Of a stretch of 41,005 nt of DNA, positions 15,858 through 24,520 are shown piece by piece. Position 1 is the first letter of the stretch. Each line of letters opens with the position of its first letter. The stretch comes from Treponema sp. (GTDB lineage Bacteria; Spirochaetota; Spirochaetia; Treponematales; Breznakiellaceae). The translations under genes were made by a program, and so were the position numbers. The notes under the pieces were generated by a model that saw only the letters and a list, made by a program, of their open reading frames with translations, searched no databases and was not told the DNA's origin. The stretch covers positions 1-41,005 of the forward strand of contig JAIRUN010000188.1 of the NCBI GenBank assembly GCA_031254365.1, given 5' to 3'.

Positions 15858-16547
15858 ATGAGAAATGTAAATTTTGCGAAAAAACCCGTGTTGGTGTTTT
15901 TACTGCTGTTTGCGGCCGGGGCCGTTTTTGCGGATGACACAGAAGACGCAGATGAACAAATACCATTGCCAAAAAATACGATTACCATTGATGTTGGGCC
16001 GACAGCTTATTTCCTCATGCTTACAGGAATAATGAACCTGATCGATCCTGATTATTCACCATTTGCTATTGGAATTGCCGCCCAATATGAGAGACAGATA
16101 ACAGAAAAAGTAAGCATGGCAGGACGCTTTGAGTATGGCATGATAGACATGTCGGATAATGAGTCAAAATGGTATATGTCTTCAATTTCGGCGGAAGTTC
16201 ATGGACGGTATTACCCCATGCAGGGCACATTTTTTCTGGGCGGGATGATCGGTTATGCGAATGTTTTTATGGATAATTCTACCGTGGATACTGAGAGAAA
16301 ATCTCTAGCGCATTATTTTAAATTTGGCGGAAAACTGGGCTGGCGGATTGATTTTGGCAAGCCCGGCGGGTTTGTGCTTGAACCCGCGCTTGGTTATTAC
16401 GGCGCAATTGGGACGGCGTTCAAAACAGGTTACGAAAAAGATTTCCCGGTACTTGGCAATTTGCTCAATCTATTGAACAGCTATCTTGCAAGGGGGCTGT
16501 TTATAGAAGGCCCGCGCCTTTCCCTGGGCCTCGGTTACAGGTTTTAA
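15858..16547 (+). CDS. Putative outer-membrane beta-barrel protein
   Basis: Signal peptide (MRNVNFAKKPVLVFLLLFAAGAVFAD), alternating amphipathic/glycine-rich strands and a terminal aromatic residue (LSLGLGYRF). Start chosen at the SD-preceded ATG. Confidence 0.7.
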   Translation: MRNVNFAKKPVLVFLLLFAAGAVFADDTEDADEQIPLPKNTITIDVGPTAYFLMLTGIMNLIDPDYSPFAIGIAAQYERQITEKVSMAGRFEYGMIDMSDNESKWYMSSISAEVHGRYYPMQGTFFLGGMIGYANVFMDNSTVDTERKSLAHYFKFGGKLGWRIDFGKPGGFVLEPALGYYGAIGTAFKTGYEKDFPVLGNLLNLLNSYLARGLFIEGPRLSLGLGYRF

Positions 16548-16821
16548 GAGGAAACTACCCATGTATCACAATGTGGCAAATATGCGATATCATCAAATGC
16601 CTGTACCGTTACAGTACCTGCCAGCGCTATTCCGGCAGGATCATACCTGTTGATCCGGTAACAAAAGAAGCGGTTGTTTTTTTTGATCATTTTACTATTC
16701 CTTGTGATTCTTTGCTGACATTATATGCCGGTAAAAACAGCGGCAGCATTTTTTATGCTTACTAATATGCTCTGGGATATTTTTCTGATTGTTTTTTATT
16801 CGCAGGTTATCCTGAGTAATG

Positions 16822-18867
16822 CTAAAACAATTCGCCCGGCATGGCGGATGTTTCGCCGGTTTCGGTTGTACTCTGGGCCTTGCCTGATTTTTCCGGCGCG
16901 GCAAGCAGTGCGAGAAATCCTTTCTCGTCAATAATGGGAATTCCCAGATCGCGGGCTTTTTTGTTTTTTGCCGAGCCGGATTCGGGATCGTTTGTTACAA
17001 GGTACGAAAGGCCCTTTACTACCGATGATTTCGCGGAAGCGCCCAGCGCTTTGATTTTCTCTTCGGCCTGCCCCCGCTTCATTGAGGACAGTTCCCCGGT
17101 AAAACAGAAGGAAAGGCCGCGCAGGGGAAGGGACTCTTCAGGCGGGGGCAGCGCAATGCTGATAATGCCCGCCCCCAGCACCGCGTCCATTTTCCCGGCA
17201 GTTTCCTTAAGACCGTCCGCTATGACCGCCGCGGTAATTTCCCCCAGGCCATAGACCTCCGCAAGGGCTTGTGTTGATGCGGCGCGGAGTTTTTCCAGTG
17301 TGTTGAATCCGGCGGCGGCGACTTTTTCCATGGTGGTTTCGGCAACTCCCTCAAGATCAAAACCCGCGACAAAAGCGGCAAGGGAAAGTTCCCGCTGCGT
17401 TTGAATGTGGCGGATCACTTTGGCCGCAGAAAGTTCTCCCATGCGCTCATATCCGGCAAGTTCCTCTGTGGTGAGCGTGTAGAGTTCGTGTATGTGCCGC
17501 ACCCGCTCCTTGTCAAAAAGCTGGCGGATTAGTTTTTCTCCCAGTTCCCGGATGTCCAACACGGATATCCATTTTTCAAGCCGGTGAAGCAGACGCTTGG
17601 GACAGGCCGCGTTGGGGCAGTACAGGCGCGTCCCCGCGTCTACCAGATCGGAACCGCATTGCGCGCAGCGGCTGGGGAATTCAATTTCTTTAAGAGAAGA
17701 ATAAACCACGGAGGAACACGGAGTTTTAATAGTGTTTTTGTTTTCTCCGTGAAACTCCGTGGTAAGATTCTCCGGCAAGGCGCCTTCCGGGGCAAGTCCT
17801 TCAATCTTGGGAATGATCTCGCCGCGTTTTACCACGCATACTGCCGAGCCGATTTTCAGGCCCATGTCGCGTATCATGCCGGGGTTGTTGAGATTGGCCC
17901 GCTGTACCGTGGTTCCGGCAAGGCGCACCGGTTCAACAATGCCGATAGGGGTGTAGGTGGCCCCGGACTCGCTCCACTCCACGGCACGGAGTATGCTGAA
18001 AGCGGTTTCCAGCTCAAACTTGAAGGCAATTTGTTTTTCAGGGCGCGGGCGGCGGAGATCGGCCATGTCGGTAACAATGTCTTTTACCACGAGGCCGTCA
18101 ATGTCAAAGGGAAGCTGTTCACGCATGGCGGCAATTTCCGCGCGATAGGCGATGATGTCTTCGGCATTACTGAATGTTTTCCCCGGTGTGGTTTCAAAGC
18201 CCCGCTGTGTAAGCCACTTGATTTTTTGCACTTCATCCTGAAAATAACTGTCATCGCTATTTGCCGCCGCGTCGTACGCAATGAGTCTGAGATCCTCGCA
18301 GCCAATGCCGTCCTTGCGGCGCATGATCCCATTGGCGGCGTTGCGGCAGTTTGCCTTGGAAGCGTACTTGTTCTGCCAGACCTCGTGAGTCATTACCACT
18401 TCTCCCCTCACCCCGCCGGAAAACGCGGTATCCAGCTTATGCGGTACGCCTGCCATGCGCCGGGCATTGGCAGTGATTTCATCGCCAACGATTCCATCGC
18501 CGCGGGTAATTGCCCGTACCAGCGCGCCTTTTTCGTATTGCAGTTCAAGGCTGGCTCCGTCCAGCTTGTACTGGACAAGGAGTGTTGGCAGCCCCATTTT
18601 CAGCGCCCATGCGCGGAATTCTTCGGGGTTGGCGGCCTTGTCCTGACTGCCCATTGGGATCAGGTGTTTTGCTTTGGGAAAACCGTCAACGTTGTCCGCT
18701 CCGATTTTTTTGATAACCGGGCTGTCAGGGGCAATTCTTTTCAGTTCATCCCATAGCAGATCGAATTCGCTATCAGCTATTTCCGCTTCGCCATTGTAAT
18801 ACGATTGCTGATATTTCTGTATCAGTCCCTCAAGCTCCGCTATTCGTGTGTTTGGATTAGTTTTCAT
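16822..18867 (-). CDS. ligA: NAD-dependent DNA ligase LigA
   Basis: KLDG active site (VQYKLDGASLELQYEKG), Zn-finger CAQCGSDL..YCPNAACP, HhH region, C-terminal BRCT (LRGLSFCFTGELSSMKRGQAEEKIKALGAS). Confidence 0.95.
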   Translation of the reverse strand: MKTNPNTRIAELEGLIQKYQQSYYNGEAEIADSEFDLLWDELKRIAPDSPVIKKIGADNVDGFPKAKHLIPMGSQDKAANPEEFRAWALKMGLPTLLVQYKLDGASLELQYEKGALVRAITRGDGIVGDEITANARRMAGVPHKLDTAFSGGVRGEVVMTHEVWQNKYASKANCRNAANGIMRRKDGIGCEDLRLIAYDAAANSDDSYFQDEVQKIKWLTQRGFETTPGKTFSNAEDIIAYRAEIAAMREQLPFDIDGLVVKDIVTDMADLRRPRPEKQIAFKFELETAFSILRAVEWSESGATYTPIGIVEPVRLAGTTVQRANLNNPGMIRDMGLKIGSAVCVVKRGEIIPKIEGLAPEGALPENLTTEFHGENKNTIKTPCSSVVYSSLKEIEFPSRCAQCGSDLVDAGTRLYCPNAACPKRLLHRLEKWISVLDIRELGEKLIRQLFDKERVRHIHELYTLTTEELAGYERMGELSAAKVIRHIQTQRELSLAAFVAGFDLEGVAETTMEKVAAAGFNTLEKLRAASTQALAEVYGLGEITAAVIADGLKETAGKMDAVLGAGIISIALPPPEESLPLRGLSFCFTGELSSMKRGQAEEKIKALGASAKSSVVKGLSYLVTNDPESGSAKNKKARDLGIPIIDEKGFLALLAAPEKSGKAQSTTETGETSAMPGELF
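17705..17763. repeat. Palindromic repeat inside ligA, in frame
   Basis: ACCACGGAGgaaCACGGAG (17705-17723) pairs with CTCCGTGaaaCTCCGTGGT (17745-17763); encodes TTEFHGENKNTIKTPCSSVV. Confidence 0.85.
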
Positions 18868-19528
18868 ACGCTATAAAAAATAATTCCCTTACCTGATGAT
18901 TTTGTTCAAGCCCCTTGCGCTCAAACTTGGTTTGCGGACGCCAGGGCTGGGGCTGGGCAAAGCCGTCGTATTTATTACGAAGACACATGACGGCGTTTAA
19001 TTCATCCAGCGCCTGAAGCGCGTAATCCTCCCAATCGGTAACCATGTAGAGATAAGCGCCGGGCCGCAGCGCGGCGGCCAGTGTTTCCGTAAAAGGCCGT
19101 TTGATCAGCCGACGCTTGTGATGTCTTTTTTTGGGCCAGGGGTCAGGAAAAAAAATATGAATAGCGTCCAGAGAGCGGGGAGGAATCATCTTTTCAAAAA
19201 CTTCCGCCGCGTCATGTTCAATGATCCTGATATTGGCGAGGGAACGCTGTTCAATCTCCCAGAGCAGCCGCCCGATGCCGGGCCGGTGTACTTCAATGCC
19301 AAGATAATTGTTATGGGGATTTTCCGCGGCAATAATTGCGGTGGCAATACCCATGCCAAAGCCGATTTCAGCAATGACCGGATGAGCGTTGCCAAATACC
19401 GTTTCAAAATTGACAAAGCCCGGCGCAAAGGGAATGATACATTGTTCCGCGAGTGAATCGTATGAACGCCGCTGGGCAGCGGTAAAGCGGCCCGCCCGCA
19501 GCGCGTAACTCTTAATGCCCCGGTCCAT
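18857..19528 (-). CDS. trmB: tRNA (guanine-N(7)-)-methyltransferase TrmB
   Basis: VIAEIGFGMGIATAIIA, NYLGIEVHRPGIGRLL, IHIFFPDPWPKKRHHKRRLI. Confidence 0.93.
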   Translation of the reverse strand: MDRGIKSYALRAGRFTAAQRRSYDSLAEQCIIPFAPGFVNFETVFGNAHPVIAEIGFGMGIATAIIAAENPHNNYLGIEVHRPGIGRLLWEIEQRSLANIRIIEHDAAEVFEKMIPPRSLDAIHIFFPDPWPKKRHHKRRLIKRPFTETLAAALRPGAYLYMVTDWEDYALQALDELNAVMCLRNKYDGFAQPQPWRPQTKFERKGLEQNHQVRELFFIAYEN

Positions 19529-20199
19529 CAGCGAACAAAAGCCGCATTGGTAAAAGCGGAAGTGAAATACCCGGCATCCTCAGCCCAGAGCGCAACAGTT
19601 CGCGCGTTTGAAGGAAGATTCAATTCCCCAACAGTGCCTGAAAGGCGGGAAAGTGTTATGGTTGAAATATGGTTCCCCTGTTCATTGTAACAAACCAGCC
19701 GGTTTTCAGGATATGCGGAATCCACCGTATAATTGCCGCCGCCGATTTCAAGGGTGGGGAAGGGGAACCGGGGTTCTTCCGGCGCGTCAAAAGTGAAAGT
19801 CCGCTCCGAGCGTTCTCCCCCCTTGTTTACCAGTACCGCCCGGAACTGACCCCTCGGCAGACTTGCGCCTTCATCCATAGCAATACTCCGGCTGCCGATC
19901 CATGTATTCCCGTCATGCGTATATGTTACCCAGTCCGCGCTCGTGAGCAGCCAGCGGAATTGCTCCCGGTCATGGTACAGGTACAACTCATCAAGATTTT
20001 CAATTCCGTCCTCATCTTCAGGAAGAATAAAAAAAGAAAAACGTTCCTGCGGCCTTACCCTGTCCTGATAATATGTCAGCGCAATAAAACCGTAGCTGAT
20101 CTTCGGTTCAGTCCGCGTACAGGAAATCAGCGGCGAAAGAAAACCCGCCGCGCAGAACATGACAACCAAAATATTCTGTAATTGTTTACGCATAATCAT
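19528..20199 (-). CDS. Putative lipoprotein of unknown function
   Basis: N-terminal lipobox-like VVMFCAAGFLSPLISC; overlaps both neighbouring genes. Confidence 0.65.
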   Translation of the reverse strand: MIMRKQLQNILVVMFCAAGFLSPLISCTRTEPKISYGFIALTYYQDRVRPQERFSFFILPEDEDGIENLDELYLYHDREQFRWLLTSADWVTYTHDGNTWIGSRSIAMDEGASLPRGQFRAVLVNKGGERSERTFTFDAPEEPRFPFPTLEIGGGNYTVDSAYPENRLVCYNEQGNHISTITLSRLSGTVGELNLPSNARTVALWAEDAGYFTSAFTNAAFVR

Positions 20200-20699
20200 T
20201 CTATATATGATACTTTTGATTCCTCAAAAAAACCTCTCCGTTCAGGGGCTTCATCAGGAGTTCCGATAGCAATAACATTGAACGGAATTTTCGGTTCCGG
20301 TATATTAAAAAGCTGGCGGATGGAAATGATCCGCTGCTCTCTGGGATAGACACCGCACCAGCAAGTGCCAAGGCCCATAGAAGCGGCCTCAAGGAGTATA
20401 TTTTGCGTGGCCGCGCCGCAGTCCTGGGGAAAATAGCCCACAGGATCGCCGGTTTGCGGGACCGCCACCACAATAATAGCGGCTGCCGCGGTTTGGCACA
20501 TCATCGCATAGGGATGAACCCGCACAATTTCATCAAGCGTTTCCCTCCTGGTAACCGCGATAAATTCCCAGGGACGCGAATTACAGGCGGACGGAGCCAG
20601 CATCGCTGCTTCCAGAAGCCGGTTAAGCTGTTCTTTAGTAACCGGTTTATCAGACTGATACTTTCTGATACTGCGGCGCTTTTCAAACAGTACGTTCAT
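20196..20699 (-). CDS. Nitroreductase family protein
   Basis: MNVLFEKRRSIRKYQSDKPVTKEQLNRLLEAAMLAPSACNSRPWEFI ... LGTCWCGVYPREQR. Confidence 0.9.
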   Translation of the reverse strand: MNVLFEKRRSIRKYQSDKPVTKEQLNRLLEAAMLAPSACNSRPWEFIAVTRRETLDEIVRVHPYAMMCQTAAAAIIVVAVPQTGDPVGYFPQDCGAATQNILLEAASMGLGTCWCGVYPREQRIISIRQLFNIPEPKIPFNVIAIGTPDEAPERRGFFEESKVSYIE

Positions 20700-20705
20700 G
20701 CCGTT

Positions 20706-20734
20706 ATTTTTTCAGATTTAGCCCTGAAAGTCAA
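20706..20734 (-). promoter_or_regulatory. Putative promoter for the nitroreductase-lipoprotein-trmB-ligA operon
   Basis: Minus strand TTGACT (20734-20729), 17 nt, AAAAAT (20711-20706; weak -10), 6 nt, ATG (20699). Confidence 0.4.
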
Positions 20735-20742
20735 TGGGGCTC

Positions 20743-21162
20743 TTACGGTCTCCCATAAGATTTAATAGACCGGTCCTGTTCCAGGCTTAACCATATTTCG
20801 AAAACATCGCAGGCGTAATTAACCGCTTTTTCATTTGGGTTTTTATGTCCTTTGATATAATTGCCAATTCCCCAGTTGTACGCAATGCAGACCTGCCACC
20901 AGTTCCAGTCCGCGTAATCGTAGTATTCTTTCAGCAATTTGCAGCCGGCTGTAATGTTTGTCTCAGCGCATTTCCATTCGTCATTAAACCATGAACTGTT
21001 TAATTGCATTAAGCCGCCGTCAAAAGTACCGTCCGCGTTATGTCCGACAGCATTGGGATTTCCCTGGCTCTCTTTTATTATAATTGCCGCAACCAGGTAT
21101 GGCGGTACATCATATTGAGGTGCTATCAACAGTATCAGTTCCATTATCCATGCTGCCAGCAT
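20743..21162 (-). CDS. Small lytic transglycosylase (SLT-like) protein
   Basis: 139 aa; PPYLVAAIIIKESQGNPNAVGHNADGTFDGGLMQLNSSW..CIAYNWGIGNY. Confidence 0.75.
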   Translation of the reverse strand: MLAAWIMELILLIAPQYDVPPYLVAAIIIKESQGNPNAVGHNADGTFDGGLMQLNSSWFNDEWKCAETNITAGCKLLKEYYDYADWNWWQVCIAYNWGIGNYIKGHKNPNEKAVNYACDVFEIWLSLEQDRSIKSYGRP

Positions 21163-21173
21163 TGTCGCCCCAA

Positions 21174-21392
21174 TTATTTTGTTTTATTTTTTCGCCATTT
21201 ATTAAATTTTTTGTAATAATTTGACTTTTTATTTGCATTTAACATTACGTATAACAAATAACAGGTCATCGCGGCTATAATAAGGCACATAATCAAAAGC
21301 AGCCAGTCTGGGTTTTCATTCGTAAGTGTAATGATCCTCATTATCGCGGTTTGCGTATTTTTAATTTTCAGTTCAATTGTTGTGAATAACAC
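21174..21392 (-). CDS. Small single-TM protein of unknown function
   Basis: 72 aa (GTG start) or about 55 aa (internal Met); TM segment WLLLIMCLIIAAMTCYLLYVML and basic C-terminus; just upstream of the SLT gene. Confidence 0.5.
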   Translation of the reverse strand: MLFTTIELKIKNTQTAIMRIITLTNENPDWLLLIMCLIIAAMTCYLLYVMLNANKKSNYYKKFNKWRKNKTK

Positions 21393-21858
21393 TAATATAA
21401 ATTTAGCGCCACTAACTTTTTTTGCAATAATTATATCAACGATATTTGGTAGTTATTTCGTATAAGTTGATGAAAATTTTAATAATCTGACAATATTGTT
21501 ATGCAATTAAATTTATAAAAAAAGAATTATTTTCATTTTTACTATCAATTATTTTATTATTTCAAAACAAACAGCTTTTCTTTCATTGCAAAGAATATAG
21601 CTTACAAATGAAAACAGAGATAGATGTCAGGGACGGGTGTCAAACAATACGCTGCCAAGCATTTTATGCCGTTTTTTCTATGATTTGCGAAATTTAGCAA
21701 GCCTTAATTGCCATTTTTGTTCTTCGAAAAGGTAATATTGAACCATATGTACTTGTACTCTGTAACAACTAAAACTTTACTCTAGCAACCGTTCGACTGA
21801 AAAATCATTTCTGACACTTTTGGTCATGATTCAAGCTGTTTTTTCTCCCCTGCCAGGA

Positions 21859-21888
21859 TTGACTTGGGAAATGGCGAAGTGGTAAAAT
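21859..21888 (+). promoter_or_regulatory. Putative promoter for first DUF4230-like gene
   Basis: TTGACT, 18 nt, TAAAAT; GGATTGACTTGGGAAATGGCGAAGTGGTA is repeated upstream of the second copy. Confidence 0.55.
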
Positions 21889-21906
21889 AAGGAAAGGAGA
21901 TGAATA

Positions 21907-22518
21907 ATGAAATTTGCACAGGTACTAATAATTCTTATACTTGGTATTGTTGCCGGTATAGCCGGTGGCTTGTTTATAAGCAACAATCTCAATTTTGATT
22001 TTTTTAATAAAGAAACAAGTATGAATATTACTTCAACTGTTAAGGAAATCCTGCCCAATGCAGAATATGCAAGTCTGGTATATCATTATAGCAGCGTGAT
22101 TACTCATTCTGATTCAAATAAATTTTTCGACTTCAATATTCCTTTTACTGAAAAAAAAGCGATCTATACAATTGATGGCACAGTAAAATTAGGGTTGAAT
22201 TGCAAGGATATAAGTATTGACAATCGGTATAATAACATAATTCTACGTATGCCAGCAATTAAGATTTTATCGCATGAAATGTTTCCTGAAACATTTAGCC
22301 TGTATGACGAGCAGACAAGCATATTTAACAGATATGGCCTGAAGGATGCAAATGATATACAAATGGCGCATAAAAAAGAAATGGAAGAAAAGGTTAGTAA
22401 TAATTCAGGGTTATTTGTACAGGCAAGACAATCTGCTGAACAACAATTCCGTTTATTTATTGAAAGTATTCCGGGAGTAAAAACCCAATACGGTATTGTT
22501 TTTGAATGGCAAATGTGA
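21907..22518 (+). CDS. DUF4230-like membrane-anchored protein, copy 1
   Basis: N-terminal TM; IPFTEKKAIYTIDGTVKLGLNCKDI; paralogous to 22614-23237. Confidence 0.75.
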   Translation: MKFAQVLIILILGIVAGIAGGLFISNNLNFDFFNKETSMNITSTVKEILPNAEYASLVYHYSSVITHSDSNKFFDFNIPFTEKKAIYTIDGTVKLGLNCKDISIDNRYNNIILRMPAIKILSHEMFPETFSLYDEQTSIFNRYGLKDANDIQMAHKKEMEEKVSNNSGLFVQARQSAEQQFRLFIESIPGVKTQYGIVFEWQM

Positions 22519-22565
22519 AAGTGGTCGGTAGGGGAAAGCTGTATTTCACCATGAAGGAACCCGGA

Positions 22566-22595
22566 TTGACTTGGGAAATGGCGAAATGGTAGGAT
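22566..22595 (+). promoter_or_regulatory. Putative promoter for second DUF4230-like gene (duplicated)
   Basis: TTGACT, 18 nt, TAGGAT. Confidence 0.5.
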
Positions 22596-22613
22596 GTTCA
22601 AGAAGGAAAAAAG

Positions 22614-23237
22614 ATGTTCTCAGGGTTTGAATTCGTTGTGATATTTATTATTTTGATATTGGGACTCGGTGTTGGTATATTTGTCGGCAAAAAACTGAAA
22701 TTTCTCAGCAAAGAAACTCATATCAATATTACTTCAACCATAAAGGAAATATTACCTGTTTCTGAATTTGCGTGTCTTGTGTACCACTATCGTGATGTGG
22801 TCAAGCATAAAGACAAGGAAAAAATCTTAAGCTGGCTTACCGCGCCATTTACCGGAAAAAAGGCAATTTATACTATCGATGGTACTGTTAAACTTGGTTT
22901 TAACGGAAAAGAAATCAAAATTAAAACCTCATATAATAATATTGTTGTCTATATGCCAAAAATTACAATATTATCGCATGAGATGCATCCCGAAACATTT
23001 GAATTGTATGATGAACAAACCGGCTTATTTTCAAAATATACCTTAAAAGACGCTAACGATATTGAACTGGAGCGGAAAAACGAGATAGAATCGAAAATAA
23101 CCAAAAATATCGATTTGTTCCGGCAGGCAAGAGAATCGGCAAATCAACAGTTTGCGTCCCTGCTGGAAAATCTTCCGGGTATTAAAGGAATGTATTCGAT
23201 AGTTTTTGAATGGCCGCCGCTGACGGTTGAAAATTAA
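22614..23237 (+). CDS. DUF4230-like membrane-anchored protein, copy 2
   Basis: TM then APFTGKKAIYTIDGTVKLGFNGKEI...; full-length similarity to copy 1. Confidence 0.75.
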   Translation: MFSGFEFVVIFIILILGLGVGIFVGKKLKFLSKETHINITSTIKEILPVSEFACLVYHYRDVVKHKDKEKILSWLTAPFTGKKAIYTIDGTVKLGFNGKEIKIKTSYNNIVVYMPKITILSHEMHPETFELYDEQTGLFSKYTLKDANDIELERKNEIESKITKNIDLFRQARESANQQFASLLENLPGIKGMYSIVFEWPPLTVEN

Positions 23238-23302
23238 ATCGTATTTGTTATCTCAAAGCGTGTCTCGTAACGTATTTGTGATAAAATAAGGGGTGAAAGA
23301 AT

Positions 23303-24520
23303 ATGTTTGTAATTCTCTGTCGGATGTTCCAGTTTATTTTTAATTTTGTGGCGAGGCTGCTTCCCTGGCGGAAGGCGATTCCGGTTGAGGGGCCGGGCAG
23401 TACCGAAAAAATTCCTGAACTGCTGGGCGAACAAAAGGTGAAAAGGCCCTTGCTGGTAACGGATCAGGGGCTGGTCAGGGCAGGTATTGCGGGCCGGGTT
23501 ATTGAGGTGCTTGATAAGGCTGCCATTCCCTGCGTGGTGTTCAGCGATGTGGAGCCGAATCCTTCGGTGAATACGGTAAACGCAATTCAGCGGATGTATT
23601 TTTCCGAAGGCTGCGATGGTTTTATTGCGCTGGGGGGCGGATCTTCAATGGATGCGGCAAAGGGAGCGGCGGCCCGCGTGGTACGGCCCCGTAAAAGCAT
23701 AAACCAGTTGAGCGGCCTCTTCAAAGTCCTGAAAAGGCTTCCGCCTTTTATCGCAATACCTACCACTGCCGGAACCGGCAGCGAAACAACCGTAGCCGCT
23801 TTGATCACCGACACGGAAACTCATCACAAACACGCCATATTGGATCTCTGCCTTATTCCCCGTTATGCGATTCTTGATCCTGAACTGACAAGGGGCCTGC
23901 CCCAATCGATCACCGCCGCTACCGGCATGGACGCGCTGACCCATGCGGTGGAAGCCTACCTCTGCTGGACTTACAATACGCGGGAAAGTATCCGCTTCGC
24001 CCTTGATGCGGTAACCATGATTTTTTCGAATCTTGAGAAGGCGTATGCCGATGGAAATGATATTGCGGCGCGGCAGGCGATGCTGTTCGCTTCGTACAGG
24101 GCGGGTTTTGCGTTTACCCGCTCCAGCGTGGGTAATATTCACGCCATCGCCCATGCTATGGGCGGTCTGTATAACACTCCCCACGGTCTGGCAAACGCCG
24201 TCATTCTACCCAAAGTGCTGGAAGATTACGGAAAAAAAGTGCATGCAAAACTCGCCCGCCTCGCGGAAGCGGCAGGGCTGGTATCCGGGACAGACACAAA
24301 AACCGCAGCCGAAAAAGCCCGCGTTTTTATTGATACAATTTACGCCATGAACGGGCGCATGGGAATCCCCAAAGGCTTTGACTGTATAAGGAGCGAGGAT
24401 ATCCCGCAGATGATCAAATGGGCCGGAAAAGAGAGTAATCCCCTTTACCCTGTACCGCTTATCTATAATAAAGAACGCTTCCGCAGAGTAATCGAAAGTC
24501 TGCGGTTATCAGGGAAATGA
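23303..24520 (+). CDS. Iron-containing alcohol dehydrogenase family protein
   Basis: GFIALGGGSSMDAAKGAA, PTTAGTGSETT, GMDALTHAVEAYLC, AIAHAMGGLYNTPHGLANAVILP. Confidence 0.92.
   Translation: MFVILCRMFQFIFNFVARLLPWRKAIPVEGPGSTEKIPELLGEQKVKRPLLVTDQGLVRAGIAGRVIEVLDKAAIPCVVFSDVEPNPSVNTVNAIQRMYFSEGCDGFIALGGGSSMDAAKGAAARVVRPRKSINQLSGLFKVLKRLPPFIAIPTTAGTGSETTVAALITDTETHHKHAILDLCLIPRYAILDPELTRGLPQSITAATGMDALTHAVEAYLCWTYNTRESIRFALDAVTMIFSNLEKAYADGNDIAARQAMLFASYRAGFAFTRSSVGNIHAIAHAMGGLYNTPHGLANAVILPKVLEDYGKKVHAKLARLAEAAGLVSGTDTKTAAEKARVFIDTIYAMNGRMGIPKGFDCIRSEDIPQMIKWAGKESNPLYPVPLIYNKERFRRVIESLRLSGK

Noticed and set aside
16571-16765. 64-aa plus-strand ORF
   Set aside because: No family features; weak start context. 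Could be the remnant of something, but unsupported.
17584-18756. 390-aa plus-strand ORF
   Set aside because: Antisense to ligA, which carries full family motifs; long antisense ORFs are expected in GC-richer genes.
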